Part shown: positions 22,331 to 34,636 of the stretch, piece by piece
Position numbering within the stretch: position 1 is the stretch's first letter
Layout: each line of letters starts with the position of its first letter
NCBI GenBank assembly: GCA_963978905.1
Contig: OZ022260.1
Coordinates: forward strand, 13,009,725-13,073,724
Length of the DNA stretch: 64,000 bases
Source of the DNA: Trichostrongylus colubriformis
Taxonomy: Eukaryota; Nematoda; Chromadorea; Rhabditida; Trichostrongylidae
Direction: 5' to 3'
Position numbers and translations under genes: made by a program
Notes under the pieces: model-generated
What the model was told of the DNA's origin: nothing
The model's database searches: none
Seen by the model: only the letters and a program-made list of their open reading frames with translations

Positions 22331-24592
22331 GTCATTTAAAAAGTGCCATTTTCGCAGTACTCTAAAATTTTCCTAATCATTCGAAAACCTTGTGGCATTC
22401 CAAATAAAACATATGCAGAAAGAGCAACTCTTTGTCCGTCTAAGGAGCACAATAAAGCTGATTCATGTTGACGCGCTCTGAGATTTAAATTTATCTTGTG
22501 AACGCGAAAAAGCGGCCAGAACTCTCCTTACAACCTCATACCATGGGCGAAGAAAGGCATACCTACCGGATGGATTCTATAGTATCGGTTCAAAACACAC
22601 GTCAATAAAGGTGAAGAAAGCCTTCTAGCATCAGAAATCCACACCTCTATAGTGGCCAACCCAATCCCTGGACTTGAATCCAGTAGAACACATGCGGGAA
22701 GAGCTCGAAGGACGCTGTTCACAGGAAATTAGTAGGAACAAAGAAAAAAATAGCCCAACTAGTGGGCGAATATAACGTCTGTATTGTACAGTAACTGAGA
22801 ATAATGGATTCGATCTTGTCCCGAGGTGCTGCTGCCAAAGAAATTCGCGGTTTCCCTACGAAATGTTCATGTTTTCTACGGTTTGTCAGTATTGTACTCG
22901 AGAAGAAACCCATTTTTCCTGACCGGGCTTTCCCGCGTTTTCAGATGGTTTTGTAATAAGTGCTTGCAAAAATCCATGAAAAGAGTATAACGGTATTCAA
23001 AAGGTAGTAAATATTCACAAGAGGTTCGAGCACAACATACTAAAGTTAAGTTCAATGTAGCTCATCAGAGAAAAAAGTTATTGCAAAAAAAGTGGCCGAA
23101 GACTCTCGAGCGCTACTTTACATACATCCCTTTGATTTTCGGCATTATTAGATCTGACCAACGTCGAGCCACATGAACCATTATAGATATTCTAGCCTAG
23201 GAAATATCTGAAAACTGAAACTGAGAAAAGCTTCCACACGCTTAGTGAGAGCCATTTGTCGGGTAAGTAACTTCTGCCATGTGATTGGTTACCTCAGGTG
23301 ACCAGCTAGTAACAGCTCTTTCTGACACGATCTCGTGCCATTGACCGAATCATCTCAACAAAAAAGCATGACAGGGAAGACAATAGCTTGTTGCATTAGG
23401 GCTAGCGCAAACCTTTATCGGATCGTGATACTGGTAAATAATGTTCCTTTGTGATCAATTTGAACAATTATTCAAATTCAACTTGATCAACCGTATTCTT
23501 TCGACCTATATGCTTCTGAGTACCGCTTATTCAGGGACCTCAATTATCATCTCAAGAGAAGAAATTGACGAGCTAGTGGATGTGAAGTTTTATGTGCGAG
23601 CGTTTCTCGATTCGCAGACTGCGGAATCCTAAGCGGAGGGCATTCGGGAGCTAGCGACGCGTTAAGAACGTTTGATAGAAAACAATAGCCATTAGATTGC
23701 AGACTGATAACTGTTTCCTATAAAATCAAGCACTTTTTGATAAAAAGTCTTATGTATCACAGAAGTTATGCTCGAACTTGGTATGGCAATCCTCTGCTTC
23801 AACGTTGCTGTTTATGTCTTTCAAAGGTTTGAAGGCTGCTCACGCTGTCTTACGTCACCTTCCCAATTTTTGATGCTATTATGCACAAAAAAGAAGGAAC
23901 GTCGAAACATTTGTTAGTTGAGTTTTCCTGGAACAGCCTGGCTGTTTCGATAACGACTCGCGGTGTGCGACTATTCCGCAACTATCTTTATTACTGTGTT
24001 CATCCTCTTTACTACTGTGTTCATGTAGATATGAACTGGCCAACTGATTTTCCATCTACATGCTACCAACATTAAGTGTATGTTGGCTCTGTGTCGTTGA
24101 CTGGAACCTCACAACTCGAGTGTCGGCGATCGCAGATCCTGACCTTTCTGAATTCTTCGGCGGATGGTAGGGGGACACTAGCGGTAGGTGATGAGAATTG
24201 ATAACGACTGATAGGAAGAGAGTTTGGCAAACTTTGCTTAACTAGGAAAGAAATGCGTGCCGTGATATTGACTGTGTTTGGTGCACCGTTTTCCGAATCA
24301 GGAGAAATGGGCTTTCAAGTTATATTACAAGTTTCAGCTATACTTCAAGTGCTTTGAGCAATTTAAGGTCCGCATGGTCTGTTCTGTATTTCATTTTCTT
24401 ATCAATGTATGTTAATAAGTTATTATTTTCCCGTTATTATCTATTTTATGTAACTCAGCCAGCTTTGCTGGCGCGTAACACATGACGTAATAATATAGTG
24501 ATGCAAAATAGACTATGCTGAAAGCGATTTGAATTGAGCCCGATTCTACTCTAGCGCACAATTTTGTGCACAAGCAAAGTAGGTGTCTTGTA
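22331..24592. other. 2.2 kb with no gene recognised
   Basis: Both strands give only short frames without recognisable motifs. A possible terminal fragment of a TIR element (GTGGCCGAAGACTCTCGAGC, 23092-23111) resembles the ends of the MITE at 43004-43503. Near 23985-24030 there is a short direct repeat (TTTACTACTGTGTTCAT). I see nothing else. Confidence 0.4.
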
Positions 24593-25827
24593 TTAAGTTG
24601 TCCCAAAAGTCTTGTAGAATTTTTTCGATCATCACTTTTTATAATTTTTTCTTGCAACAAACAACAATCAGGCAAAACGTACACACCATTGTTATCGACA
24701 ACACTCTGTCCCCTCATAGGTAAATCGTTGGTTCCCTCCTCCCAGAACTCTGGGTTCTGAGAGTCAAAAAAGTCAGCGGTCGCCTCTGCTAGCATGTCAT
24801 AGTCAGCGAATTTTCTCTTGGCCAGGAAGGATTCAAGAGGATGCGTAGGGTGATAGTCAGAAGGGGCAATGTCTGGAGAATATGGCGGGTGGGGCAACAC
24901 ATCCCAGCCGGGCTCCTGTAGCTTGGCCTGGACAAACTTCGTGACGTATGGGTGGGCGTTGTCATGAAGTAGGGTGACCACGGACCTTCTCAGGCGCTTT
25001 TCTCGAATAGCGACGGCGATCTGCTGGAACTGGTGGGTGTACACGGAAGCGGGTATTGTCTCGCCTTGTGCCAGCTTTCTTGGAAAAGCATTCCTTCCGC
25101 GTCCAGAAGCAGCAGAGTAGAATCTTCTTCGGATGGAGGTCGGACATGGGCTCCGTTGACGGCTCGGCGTCACGTAGCAGCCAAAAGGCGCGGGGTGCGT
25201 TGGTATCGTACATGTCCCAGCTTTCATCGTCCGTAGCCTAGACGAGAAAGTCATTGCGATGGGAGCGATTGACAGATGCTCACACGGGCACTTTCGTGAG
25301 CATCCGTCAGGGCATGAGGTTCATCGCGACAGCACCTTCCGATAACCGAGCTCGTGGAGGCGACGATTTACGGTTATGGGTGCTTGTCCACTCCTCTCCA
25401 CCAGCCCGCGCATGGTGGTTTCAGGATCGGCGCGAACGCCGGAGAGCAGCGTCTCGTCGTCGAATGCGTGTGGGCGTCCTGTGCGTGGCTTGTCTTCCAT
25501 GTCAATCTCGCCGTTGCTGAAGCTGATGAGCGAGCGACGCACGATCTCGTAGCTCACACCTCCCTTGCCTAATGCAGCGTTGATGGAGTAGCAAGCTTCC
25601 GTCTCTTTGCTGTCCCAAGACCACTCATATTAGATGACACCGCGTGTTGGGTGGGTATCGACTACGGGCACTGTAGCTCTCTCCACGGAATCTGATGGGT
25701 CAATATATATTTTAATAGATCTTAGAGAACGTTCTACTATATCCCTGAACCGCCTAGACCTGCTTCGAAATAAACAAGAGTTATTGATTTTTTGGAAAAA
25801 TCCTACAAGACTTTTGGGATAACCTAA
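24593..25827 (-). mobile_element. Mariner family B, copy B2 (1,235 bp, full length but frameshifted)
   Basis: Inverted termini (TTAAGTTGTCCCAAAAGTCT at the left, reverse complement of GACTTTTGGGATAACCTAA at the right), with TA at 24591-24592 and 25828-25829. Minus-strand frames cover the whole transposase in pieces. At 25321-25557 are [19 protein letters not shown] and DDETLL. At 24412-25254 is a long open frame with VTLLHDNAHPYV (second catalytic Asp) and [15 protein letters not shown] (third Asp in PSDYH). A frame break lies between the two, so no intact transposase is encoded. It is the only copy of this family in the window retaining the middle segment, and the natural reference for B1 and B3. 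Confidence 0.9.
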
Positions 25828-26029
25828 TATATTCGAGTTATTCCCATTTTTACTTCTTTCGGCATCCAACTTTTTGATTTCTTTTCATTTGATTTTCAAA
25901 GTCATCTTCTGCAAGTTGTTTGAACTTCATTTACAATAAACCATTACTCACATCTGTTGCGAGGTTTTACAGAATTGTTTTCGATTCTCATTCAGAACTG
26001 AACGATGACTGGATTCTTCTTTGATCGAG

Positions 26030-29000
26030 TTAAAAAGGGCCGAAAATGTCGTTCTCCCATCCTCCAAATCCACCATAACCGCTATCTGGCCATCCCCCAT
26101 ATCCACCTTCTGGCCACCCACCAAATCCCCCATTTCCACCGTTTGGCCAACCACCAAATCCCCCATATCCGAAATCGGGCCATCCTCCATAACCTCCATT
26201 TTGGCCATAGGGCCATTGTCCGTATCCTCCATATCCACCATATCCCTCATATCCTCCAAAGTTCCCCCAAGGATCTTCACCGTTGCTACCAGTCATGCAA
26301 GTAGCGCAACCATACATAGCGCATATCTTGAGGAAATCACTCGGTGCGGCATCTCTTCGTTGACCGATAACATCCTGAAAACATGCATGTTTTGAAGGTT
26401 TCAGGAAGTTTCAAACATTTAAGTATCTGTATAATTTTGATTTATGAGGCCTACAATGGGGTACCTGGTATGCGGGATCATACGTCATCATGCTCATTGT
26501 TCCTTGATAAGCGAACGACTTCTTCCCGTAGTGCATCACCGACTGATAGTCATACGGTATACCATATGTTGTGGATTCTTCTGGTGAAACTTTTGCGAAT
26601 TGGCTCCAATATTCTAAAATAAAGCAAAAACCTACTCATGGCGTAGATGTTAAAGGCAGTGGTAAGGGTAGTTAGGGCCAAATTATATATGAGGACTTCT
26701 ATGACTTTCTGAAAGTCATAAAGAGGCCAAAGCACACTGGGCGATCGGTACAACAAAAAAATCATAACTCGGTTCCATCCTTGAAGCGAACGGGACCCGC
26801 CCAAAGTGGGCGGAGCGTGATGTAGTGTTAGGTACTAAGTGAAATTATGGAAAAAAAGCGATTCGAATCGACCCACTGCCCATGATGTTATGCACGCAGT
26901 TGTGTGTTCTAGCTGAACTGCTATTATACTATACTTGCAGCATGTTCCATTGCAATTTGTAGCGTAGTATTCGATCTTGGTGCTGACGTGTCTGTTCGGT
27001 CTAGTCGAGAGTGAGCAGGAGGGCTTCGCAAAAGGATCTTGCTCTCTACTTACCGTCTATATCGATAAAGAGGCTGACAATTGACAGGAACTGTGTGTCA
27101 TGATCTCACAACGCTCATTTGTAGAGAAATCAAAGCAGTTTTCAAAGTTTCACTATACAGAAAGGTGCCATAGGCACCAGTTTTTGTCTTTATATCGCTT
27201 TGACTGACATCTTTAGGCTAATCTGCGCGAAAGCTATGTTAGAAGTTTCCAGAATTCCCAGAGAAGGATACCTCTTATCGATTGGTCATACGGGAGGGGC
27301 CATGAACATGCAAATGCTGGTGCCAACCAATCAGCTAATCATGCTTTTGGAACAATTTGAAAACCGGAATGCGAAGCTATCAAGCCACGGAAAGGTGTCC
27401 TGATGTGTTTGAGACTCATAACCTGTGAAGGTGTGGAGTGCATTGAAATGACTGATGTCTAACTAACGCTTCATTCTTTACCTTTCCTTTTTCCATTGTT
27501 CTATTTTTTCCATTTTTTCATTTCCAATTTCCTAACACATGTCACTAACTCCTTAATCTAAACAGTCACCGTTTTCCATTTGATTTCCAGTTTTTGAATC
27601 TGAGACTCTTCTACTGATAAAAATCATCTTATCGATGTTAGTGAATGACTGAAGCACCTTCAGCGATAAGGAGAAGGGAAACGGGGAAAACATATCCTTT
27701 ATGAACGAACAACCCAATGCCAACGAGATGATCTATGTCGAAACTCTTAAAAAGTGCGTCTTCTGGTCTTTATCACAATCGCGCAGCGCACCAGTCACGA
27801 TGCCTCACACACGTATACCGTGAGTCGGGGTCGTACTGAACTGTACAGAAGGGGTGGGGGGAGTCGTACTCTCAGCCAGAATCTGAACTTTCAATAAGCA
27901 GATAAGGTGCGAATGGCATTTCACAGCCAATCCGTAAGAGGAAATGTGAAATATTTTTCCCCTTCATGTAAGAATATATAGCATTAAAACACATTGCAGC
28001 TATGCAATCCGGCAGTTACTGGTATTGTAGAGGGTCAAGGGGAGTCGTATTTGGTCACCTGAAGGGGGAGGGGGGTCGTACTGAAGTGGCTATTTTCCTC
28101 GACACTTGAGAATGCCCTGACCTCACATCCGCTGGGCGAGTCACTGCGAGGACGAACAACGCTCTTGCTTGGCCCCTACCGTCGTCATCTAACCACTTCG
28201 GATAGTGGTCAGAGTGGGCTAATGGGAAGGAGTGAGATGGGAGGTGCCGAGCTCCTATTTCTCGTGCTTTTCACCCCTGGTTGCTTCTCTACCCTTACAT
28301 TGTGATCACCTAGACTTTCATATTCCACAACGGTGCTATTGCAATGAGGACATTTGATAAGAAGTTGTAACTATAGGCGTCTCAGAGGTACTTCTTAAGG
28401 GTCATCCCTACACTCGAACGTGAATATCCTCGTTCTTGCCTCAGCCCTAAAGGAGGAAACAAGGGGTTTCACCTGTTGTTGGCTCAGGTAGAAATAGTGT
28501 TCACAGTGGGACCCCCCCCCCCCCCCCCCACCTCCCCTCTGCGATAGCACCTCCGCAACTATTCCGCAATTTGGCAATATGCGTTGTTGAAACTGGGGCG
28601 CTTTCTGCATGTAAATGTGCAACAGCCTGTTAGCTTTGTACTTTTTCTGTTTTCAACGGCTTCCTGAGCTTGAAAATAGTAAACAATATATTCCTACTCT
28701 GCACCTTTCTCGGCACTTCGAAGATTAGGTTGTCCCAAAAGTCTTGTCATATTTTCCCAAAAAAAATCAGTAACTCTTGTTCACTTCGAGGCAGGTCCAG
28801 GCGGTTCAGGAATATGGTAGAACGTTCCCTGAGCTTTCTAGGAAAATATATATTGTCCCACCAGATCCCGTGGAGAGAGCTACAATGCCTGTTGTCGATA
28901 CCCACCAACTCGCGGTGTCATCTATTATGAGCGGTCTTGCGGCACCAAAACGACGGAAGCTTGCCACTCCATCAGCGCTGCATTGGGCAAGGGATGTGTG

Positions 29001-32000
29001 AGCTACGTGCCCGTGCGCCGCTGGTTCATCAGCTTCAGCAACGGCGAGATTGACATGAAAGACAAACCACGCTTGGGACTGTGCTGGTTCAGGGACGAGG
29101 AGGGAATGCTTTCCCGCAAGGTACTGGTACAACGCGAGACAGTCACCGCTACCGTACGCACCCACCAGCTCCAGCAGCTCGCCGTCGCTGTTCGAGAAAA
29201 GTGCCGGAAAAGTCCGCGGTCACCCTTCTTCATGACGACGCCCGCTCCCATTTCGCGAAAAGTACCCAGGCTAAGTTATAGGAGCTCGGCTGGGATGTGC
29301 TGCCCCACCCACCGTACTCTCCAGACATTGCCCCTTCTGGCTATCACCTTACCCATCCTCTCAAATCCTTCCTGGCCAAGAGAAAATTCGTTGATTATGA
29401 CTTGTTTGCGAAGGCGATCGCTGACTTCTTCGACTCTCAGAACCCAGAGTTCTGGGAGAAGGGAATCAACGATTTTCCTATAAAGTGGCAGAGGGTTGCC
29501 GATAACAATGGTCAATACTTTGTTGCCTAATTATTATCTGTTGGACGAAAAAGAAATAAAAAGTGATGATCGAAAAAAATATGACAAGACTTTTGGGACA
29601 ACCTAATACTTTTAGAAGCCATGCATCAGGTCAAATATGCATAATGAATTATTCAGTTCATCAAAGCCGCGTTCACACTTTGCACCGGCAGGGCGCGGCT
29701 GCGTCCATAGGCAGCGGGGCAGAGTTGCACGGGGAGGTGCAGAGACGACGCCGGAAAGAGACAGGGCGGCGCAGTTAGAGACGCAGAGATACGCAGCCAC
29801 GCCCTGCCACTGGCACCGCAAAGTACGAATGTGCCCTGAAGAAAGATCTCTGAAAAAATGGAACGTGGGCTTCTGATTTGTTCTGAGGCACTACTGATTT
29901 TACAAATTTTCAGAGAAGTCAATAGGGTTCACGCAGCGTAGCTACGGGAAATGACCATCGCACAATCGTCCAATTCTTTCATCGGAAGAGCTCAGTGTTA
30001 TTTTTTGTTACTGCTACAAAGATGTCAACTCACCTGGCTTTATATTCTCCCACATAACCCTTATGTAACTATCACGGTCGTATCGCATATGTTCGTGCCA
30101 TAAACCGATTACGTGCATCAGTTCGTGGATGACAATGCCTTTCGCAATGCAGCTAAATCACTTGTGGATCAGCCATCAATCGTTTTCAAGAATGATGAAT
30201 TCTCTCGTAAAACTCTTTGCCATCGTTTAAACTGCCTTAGTTCGTCTCGTGAATGAATTGATATATCATGTCGTGGTGTAGGATTTTCCAACAGCTTTTG
30301 TATAATCGTATTCGGCCATTTCGCGAGAAGGCCAGTTTATTTTACCGAAATTTGCAAATTCACTCGGCAACATACGACGGGTAATGAATTCTTGATTGCT
30401 TCAGAGATACACATGTGCTGGTATTGCTACGCGCCTTTTCCACGAGCTCTGTGACTACGATGGCCCTCCATGGATCATGGACCTACTATTTTTTTCGTGT
30501 GTCTTGAACGTTCAGGGCTCACTACACTGTCCCACTGTCCTAGCCCGCAACACTATGATCAGCTGTTTCTGATGGGCGCTGGCCTTTCAGATAGGAAAGC
30601 GAGCAAAATGAGAATGAACGCCGGTTCTGGCATAATGCTAAAGGAACCGCCCACAGAGATGCCATGATTCTAATTCCCATTGAAGTCACTCTACTAAATA
30701 CACCACATGAACAGAAACACGCAAAGAACCGAGAATTACCATTCATTCCAAACCAAAAATCAAAAAAAAAACTAGATGAAGAGCAACCTGTTTGAGTTCT
30801 CGCCACAACATTTGAACTGCTGTCAACGGTCGGAGCGCAGTTCATATTTTCGCGCCCAGTGTTACTTTGCTTCTCTGTCTGTGTTCCTAGTCACGTGAGC
30901 GTCTCCTTTTTGCTTCTCAGCTCCCTAGAGTCGAAACCCGTTCGGACGCTCCACCCCGTGATCCTCCACTATGGGGAGCTTTATCAGTTGTTTTATTGTA
31001 GTTTCTTTGGTAAGCAAATATAACATAAATATGTGGCTTATACAAAAAATTCGATTTCCGTGAACGACTCCTTCAATTGCTGAAAGTGAGCAGAATACAT
31101 TTTGTATTAAAAACACGAAATAAAAACCAAAAACTGGATGAAGAGCAACCTGTTTGAGTTCCCGCCCAACATTTGAACAGCTGCCTACGGTCGGAGCGCA
31201 TCAAATTTTCGCGCCCAGTGTTAATCTGCCTCTCGCTCTGTGTTTCTGATCACATGAGTGGCGCCTCTATGATCCTCAGTTCCTTGGAGTCCGGACTCAC
31301 GCGGACGCTCCACCCTGTTCTCCGCCACCTTGGGACGCTCCATCTCAATTGGTTTGCGCGTAAAACATCGCATGCGGCCTTTAGTAAGGCCGCTTTCATA
31401 CTTTGCGCACCGACGCCGTCACGCGCGTAACGGCGTCAAATCAACGCAGATGACGGCGTCGATTTGACGCCGTCACGCGCGTGACGGCGTCGGTGCGCAA
31501 AGTATGACATAAATGTGTTGGTAACAGAAGGACTTGAATTTTCGTGGAGGACTCTTCCAATCGTTGAAAGCAAGGAGAATACATTTTGTACATAGACAAC
31601 ATTACTCAGCTCAGCTAGAGATGAATAGCTTTTGAACGAAACGATGAATTCATAGTGTCCAATATAATGCAAAACCTCTAGTAAAAAAGGTACCATGAAA
31701 AGGCTCATGCTGGTGACCTCGTGAATCTGATAAAAATGGAAAAGGTTATACCATTGCTTGGGAAAGTTCTAGCACTGACATAACACTGATTATTACGTGA
31801 AATGGAGAAAAAAGACAAGGATTGGTTCAAAAAGGGTAGGATGCATAGAAGGAGGTAATAGAGCCGCAAGAAGAGCTTTTTATAGCGAGTTGTGGAGGTA
31901 AGCAGAGAGGTATGCCAGCGATAAATAGAGTTTGCTGATCATTTATTCAATTGAGTGTTTGCTAGGATATTGTAAATGAAAAAGGTGAATGAGTAGTAAA

Positions 32001-34548
32001 TGTAACAGTCAGGTTCCTTCCATTCATTATAAGGTGATAGCTATAAAGGAATGAGTGGAGCAGAAACGAAAAGGGGAAGTTGCTTTTGAACAGATTCAGT
32101 TGGGTACTAGCTTAAAGGCAGCATTAGGGGAAAGTCGAACGAAAAGTAAAAGAAATAGTGCATATGAAAGTCGAGATGCCTAGTAACAGGATAGTGGAGA
32201 AAAAACGAATGGAAATGGCCCAAAACCCGAGAAATAGGACCCCCTTTCCACTGTTGATTCTCGACGCGGACGACCTGTCCGACAAGAGACGGGTAGTCTG
32301 ATCTAGTTTTCCACTGGCATGTTGCCAAGTAAACACAGGAGAATGTTTGGAAATACGACAACATCTATTTATTCGAGTGAGTTTCAAGCTAAAACTGCGA
32401 AAGCATGCCGCAAAACCCCCGATCCTGCCCCATTTCCTTGGCCGCTCCCACCCCAATCAATCAATCGTGAATTACGTCATCGGGAGGTGGGACCGCTGTG
32501 TCCAAGAGGCGGAATCGCTGCATGATTGCGGCGTTTTGCAGGGTTTCTACAGCTTGGATGGGCGCTTTTTCACCGGGATTTCGCCACAGATAGCCTTCTT
32601 AGGCCCGGGACTACCATGTAAGTGACTTCTTGTAGGGATTTCTCCATTACCGCATCACCCCTAATGATGTCTTTAAAGATATTAATATGCAAAGAAGTTA
32701 TATTTAATGGTGAAGGTGAACAAACTCGAACAAAACGAACTTTCATTTTCGGGAGAAATTCCTGAGCTAGAAACAGCGTCCTAAACATCTTTCATTTTAA
32801 TTCGCAGGCAAACATTTTATGAATGCACTGTGCCTGTTTCTTATTAGGTTGGTGCACAGGTTCACGGTACTTTCAGGATTTTCTTATGGTTTCGCTGCTT
32901 TTGAAGTTTATCGAGTTTAATTACCATAGCGAGTTAGAGCATGCTTCAACTGAAACTGAACTGCCTTTGAACTTACGTTGATTGTGAATTTGCCTCAAGC
33001 ATAAGAATGCTTCGGCCACCTACTCGTCCGATACTGGTGTAACATCTGAAAATCGCCGTTTCCTAAAGTGGATACACAACTTTTACTTTCTATTTAGTGT
33101 CGATTACGCACCCTTCATCATCTTCGTTTTGTATATCGACGTAGTCTATTTCATTTGTCCAAGGCACAAATCGGATACAGGTGTTTTTGTGGATTCGATC
33201 CATCGCTTCGAAAATGATGTCCCTTTCATCTGAGGCTGAAAAGGGGAAGTCAGAGAAATTGTGCATGGGTTTGGCATCTCTGTGCCGATGTTATTTAGCA
33301 ATTGCCAGCGCTAAAGTCGCAGCAGTCCGTCACAATGTCGCAATTTCGAGGCGTCGCACTTCCGCACGTGATTCTGCGACCTTGAAATCTTACTTTGCTG
33401 CAGTTCCGCGTGCGGAGCCGTAACATCGCAAAATCGTGAAGTCTGACGGTGGTTTAACGCCGAAAGCGCGCAAGTGACACCCCACACTTGCGGGTATCGT
33501 AAACTCTTTCAAACAGGCAGTTGTCATGCTTGCAGCAGAATTAATAGTTTTTTGCGACTTCTGGTAGAGGATGTACTACTTATCCCCTAATGAATAAACT
33601 ACAGCTTTGTACGAAAATAGTCTAGAAAACTTAGATCACAATTGATCTTCGAAGATAATGATGGTTGTAAACAACGCAAGCCATGTCTAGCTAGCTTCTG
33701 CCTGGTAGATCTTAATATCAACTCACTATATTTTCCTGATATACTATAGGGTATGGCAAATACCCCGCCTGATCCTTGCCATTTACGATTAGAGTGCTGG
33801 TGGAGTGCATTACGCATTCGTCTGAAATGAGCAGGAATACACCGTCACCTCTGTGAGTGTCGTTCCCTGATGAGTGCTGAATTAAATGCAAGTAGAGGCG
33901 GAGGTAATAGCATAAAAACGGGGGTCGAAACTGCAGGACGGAGATGGCCTTCAACAGAAAATGGCGATTTTCGTCAGGCTGTACTTTCCGATAGTTCATT
34001 AGAAATTGTTTCAGTTTGCAATTGTTTGTTTTTATGAACCCTTGAGTGATGTGATCATGTGAGTATAGCCTTACCGACAGGAGATCAGCAAGAAAGTACG
34101 GTTCACTAGGTATCCGTACGTAACTCCAACGTAATTGCATAATTATAAACGCGCAGGCGGGTTTGTGAGAAGTAGTACAATAACAATGTAAGTGGATCAG
34201 TATTTATTTCGATTACTTTCCTTCTCTTCATTTCCCTTCTTTAGCAGCTACTGGCTATAAATGGCTTCCGTTAAGTATCGACATGTAAGGCGTGCGGGTT
34301 TTATACAATCGGATGTTTTATACAGTTGAAGCTTCACTGGAAAAATTCATGTGGGACGTATGTGAGGGAAAGGAATATTTCAAGCACTCGAAAAACTTTT
34401 TCAGTATGAGGAAACACCACTGTGTCGGCCCGATCAAAAACGAGAACAAGAAAAGAATTTACCCATCCTTCTCCACCTTATTCGAAGAAGTCCGAAGCTC
34501 CAGAATGTCGCCTTTTCCTTCCTGATTGAATATGTCGATCACCTTTCC
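26030..34548 (-). CDS. Astacin-family zinc metalloprotease (NAS-type) with Gly/Trp/Pro-rich C-terminal tail; 5' end not found
   Basis: Secreted M12A peptidase. Exons by plus coordinates, 5' to 3': 34463-34548, 33727-33821, 33112-33235, 32977-33045, 30034-30152, 26465-26613, 26030-26374. All six junctions are GT-AG and in phase, giving 328 aa. Exon 1 has GKGDI, resembling the propeptide Asp switch of astacins. Next come [17 protein letters not shown] (start of the mature domain), NTCIRFVPW and [11 protein letters not shown]. The zinc site is [19 protein letters not shown], and the Met-turn SVMHY follows YDYQ. Catalytic residues and four domain cysteines are present. After YGC the protein has no EGF, CUB or ShK domain but about 80 residues of [12 protein letters not shown] repeats with seven Trp. 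The signal peptide and earlier exons are not located. The 3.4-kb intron holds mariner B3. Confidence 0.92.
27940..28112. repeat. Dispersed repeat shared with 62370-62562
   Basis: ATGCAATCCGGCAGTTACTG, CATTGTAGAGG-like, GTCGTATTTGGTC and CTGAAGTGGCTATTTTCCTC recur in order near 62440-62550. A G-rich tract lies at the same relative position in both. It sits in the long intron of the astacin gene; the second copy lies in an innexin intron. Non-coding. Confidence 0.7.
28511..28530. repeat. Poly-C tract
   Basis: About 20 C in a row, interrupted only by the flanking A. Other long G/C runs occur at 3892-3908, 17791-17800, 54160-54169 and 62514-62526. Length is likely to vary between individuals and to be error-prone in sequencing. 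Confidence 0.85.
28725..29606 (+). mobile_element. Mariner family B, copy B3 (882 bp, internally deleted)
   Basis: Termini TTAGGTTGTCCCAAAAGTCT and its inverted partner. The right flank is TA, while the left flank is GA, so the left target copy is mutated. The plus strand carries the same two transposase blocks as B1, joined at the same place ([13 protein letters not shown] then a short bridge into LLVQ/VTATV), with PSGYHLTHP in place of PSDYHLTHP. It is in the opposite orientation to the host astacin gene and lies in its intron between exons 26465-26613 and 30034-30152. Confidence 0.9.
29660..29840. repeat. GC-rich MITE copy (GGCAGGGCGCGGC family)
   Basis: Bounded by GCCGCGTTCACACTTTGCACC at the left (given here from 29664) and GGCACCGCAAAGTACGAATG at the right, with internal CTGCGTCC and CACGCCCTGCC words. 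Same family as 2277-2425 and 61515-61680. It lies in an astacin intron. Confidence 0.6.
30240..30390 (-). other. Astacin exon-like relic inside the astacin intron
   Basis: On minus a frame reads [18 protein letters not shown] then [13 protein letters not shown], ending in a stop at about 30273. It loosely resembles the stretch of an astacin before the Met-turn (FxKVSPxEMxxYDYxSVMHYGKxSF), but the MHY is missing and it precedes the zinc-site exon, which is the wrong order. It may be a decayed duplicate exon or chance. Confidence 0.3.
30756..31340. repeat. Diverged direct duplication, unit about 215 bp
   Basis: 30756-30975 and 31127-31340 align over GAAGAGCAACCTGTTTGAGT, ACGGTCGGAGCGCA, TTTTCGCGCCCAGTGTTA and CGGACGCTCCACCC. 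The intervening 31010-31110 and the later 31500-31600 share another block (ATAAATATGTGG, AGAATACATTTTGTA), so a longer unit may have been duplicated and then broken by the hairpin at 31397-31507. Confidence 0.75.
31397..31507. repeat. Large GC-rich hairpin with 46-47 bp arms
   Basis: The left arm 31397-31442 (TCATACTTTGCGCACCGACG..) is almost exactly the reverse complement of the right arm 31461-31507, with an 18-bp loop. Arms contain GCCGTCACGCGCGTRACGGC, itself palindromic. Ends match the 68-bp palindrome at 21461-21528. No coding capacity; a foldback MITE. Confidence 0.9.
32847..32875 (+). repeat. Solitary mariner-type terminus
   Basis: TATTAGGTTGGTGCACAGGT at 32845-32864 resembles the end of the mariner group whose TIR begins TTAGGTTGGTGCA. 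No matching inverted end or transposase is nearby, so it is a leftover end or chance similarity. It lies in the astacin intron upstream of the zinc-site exon. Confidence 0.4.
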
Positions 34549-34636
34549 CTGAAATTCTTGAAACAAACGTGAAAACATTTATTTCAAACCCATAATAACT
34601 GTACAGCAAGTTATTGGAACTTTAGGCACTATTCAA

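Noticed and set aside
29003..29515. Minus-strand frames across mariner B3
   Set aside because: They are antisense to the transposase remains on plus.
32224..32330. Frame with YPSLVGQ as the astacin exon after EGC
   Set aside because: The splice phase did not fit. The exon at 32977-33045 ([10 protein letters not shown]) fits in sequence, splice sites and phase.
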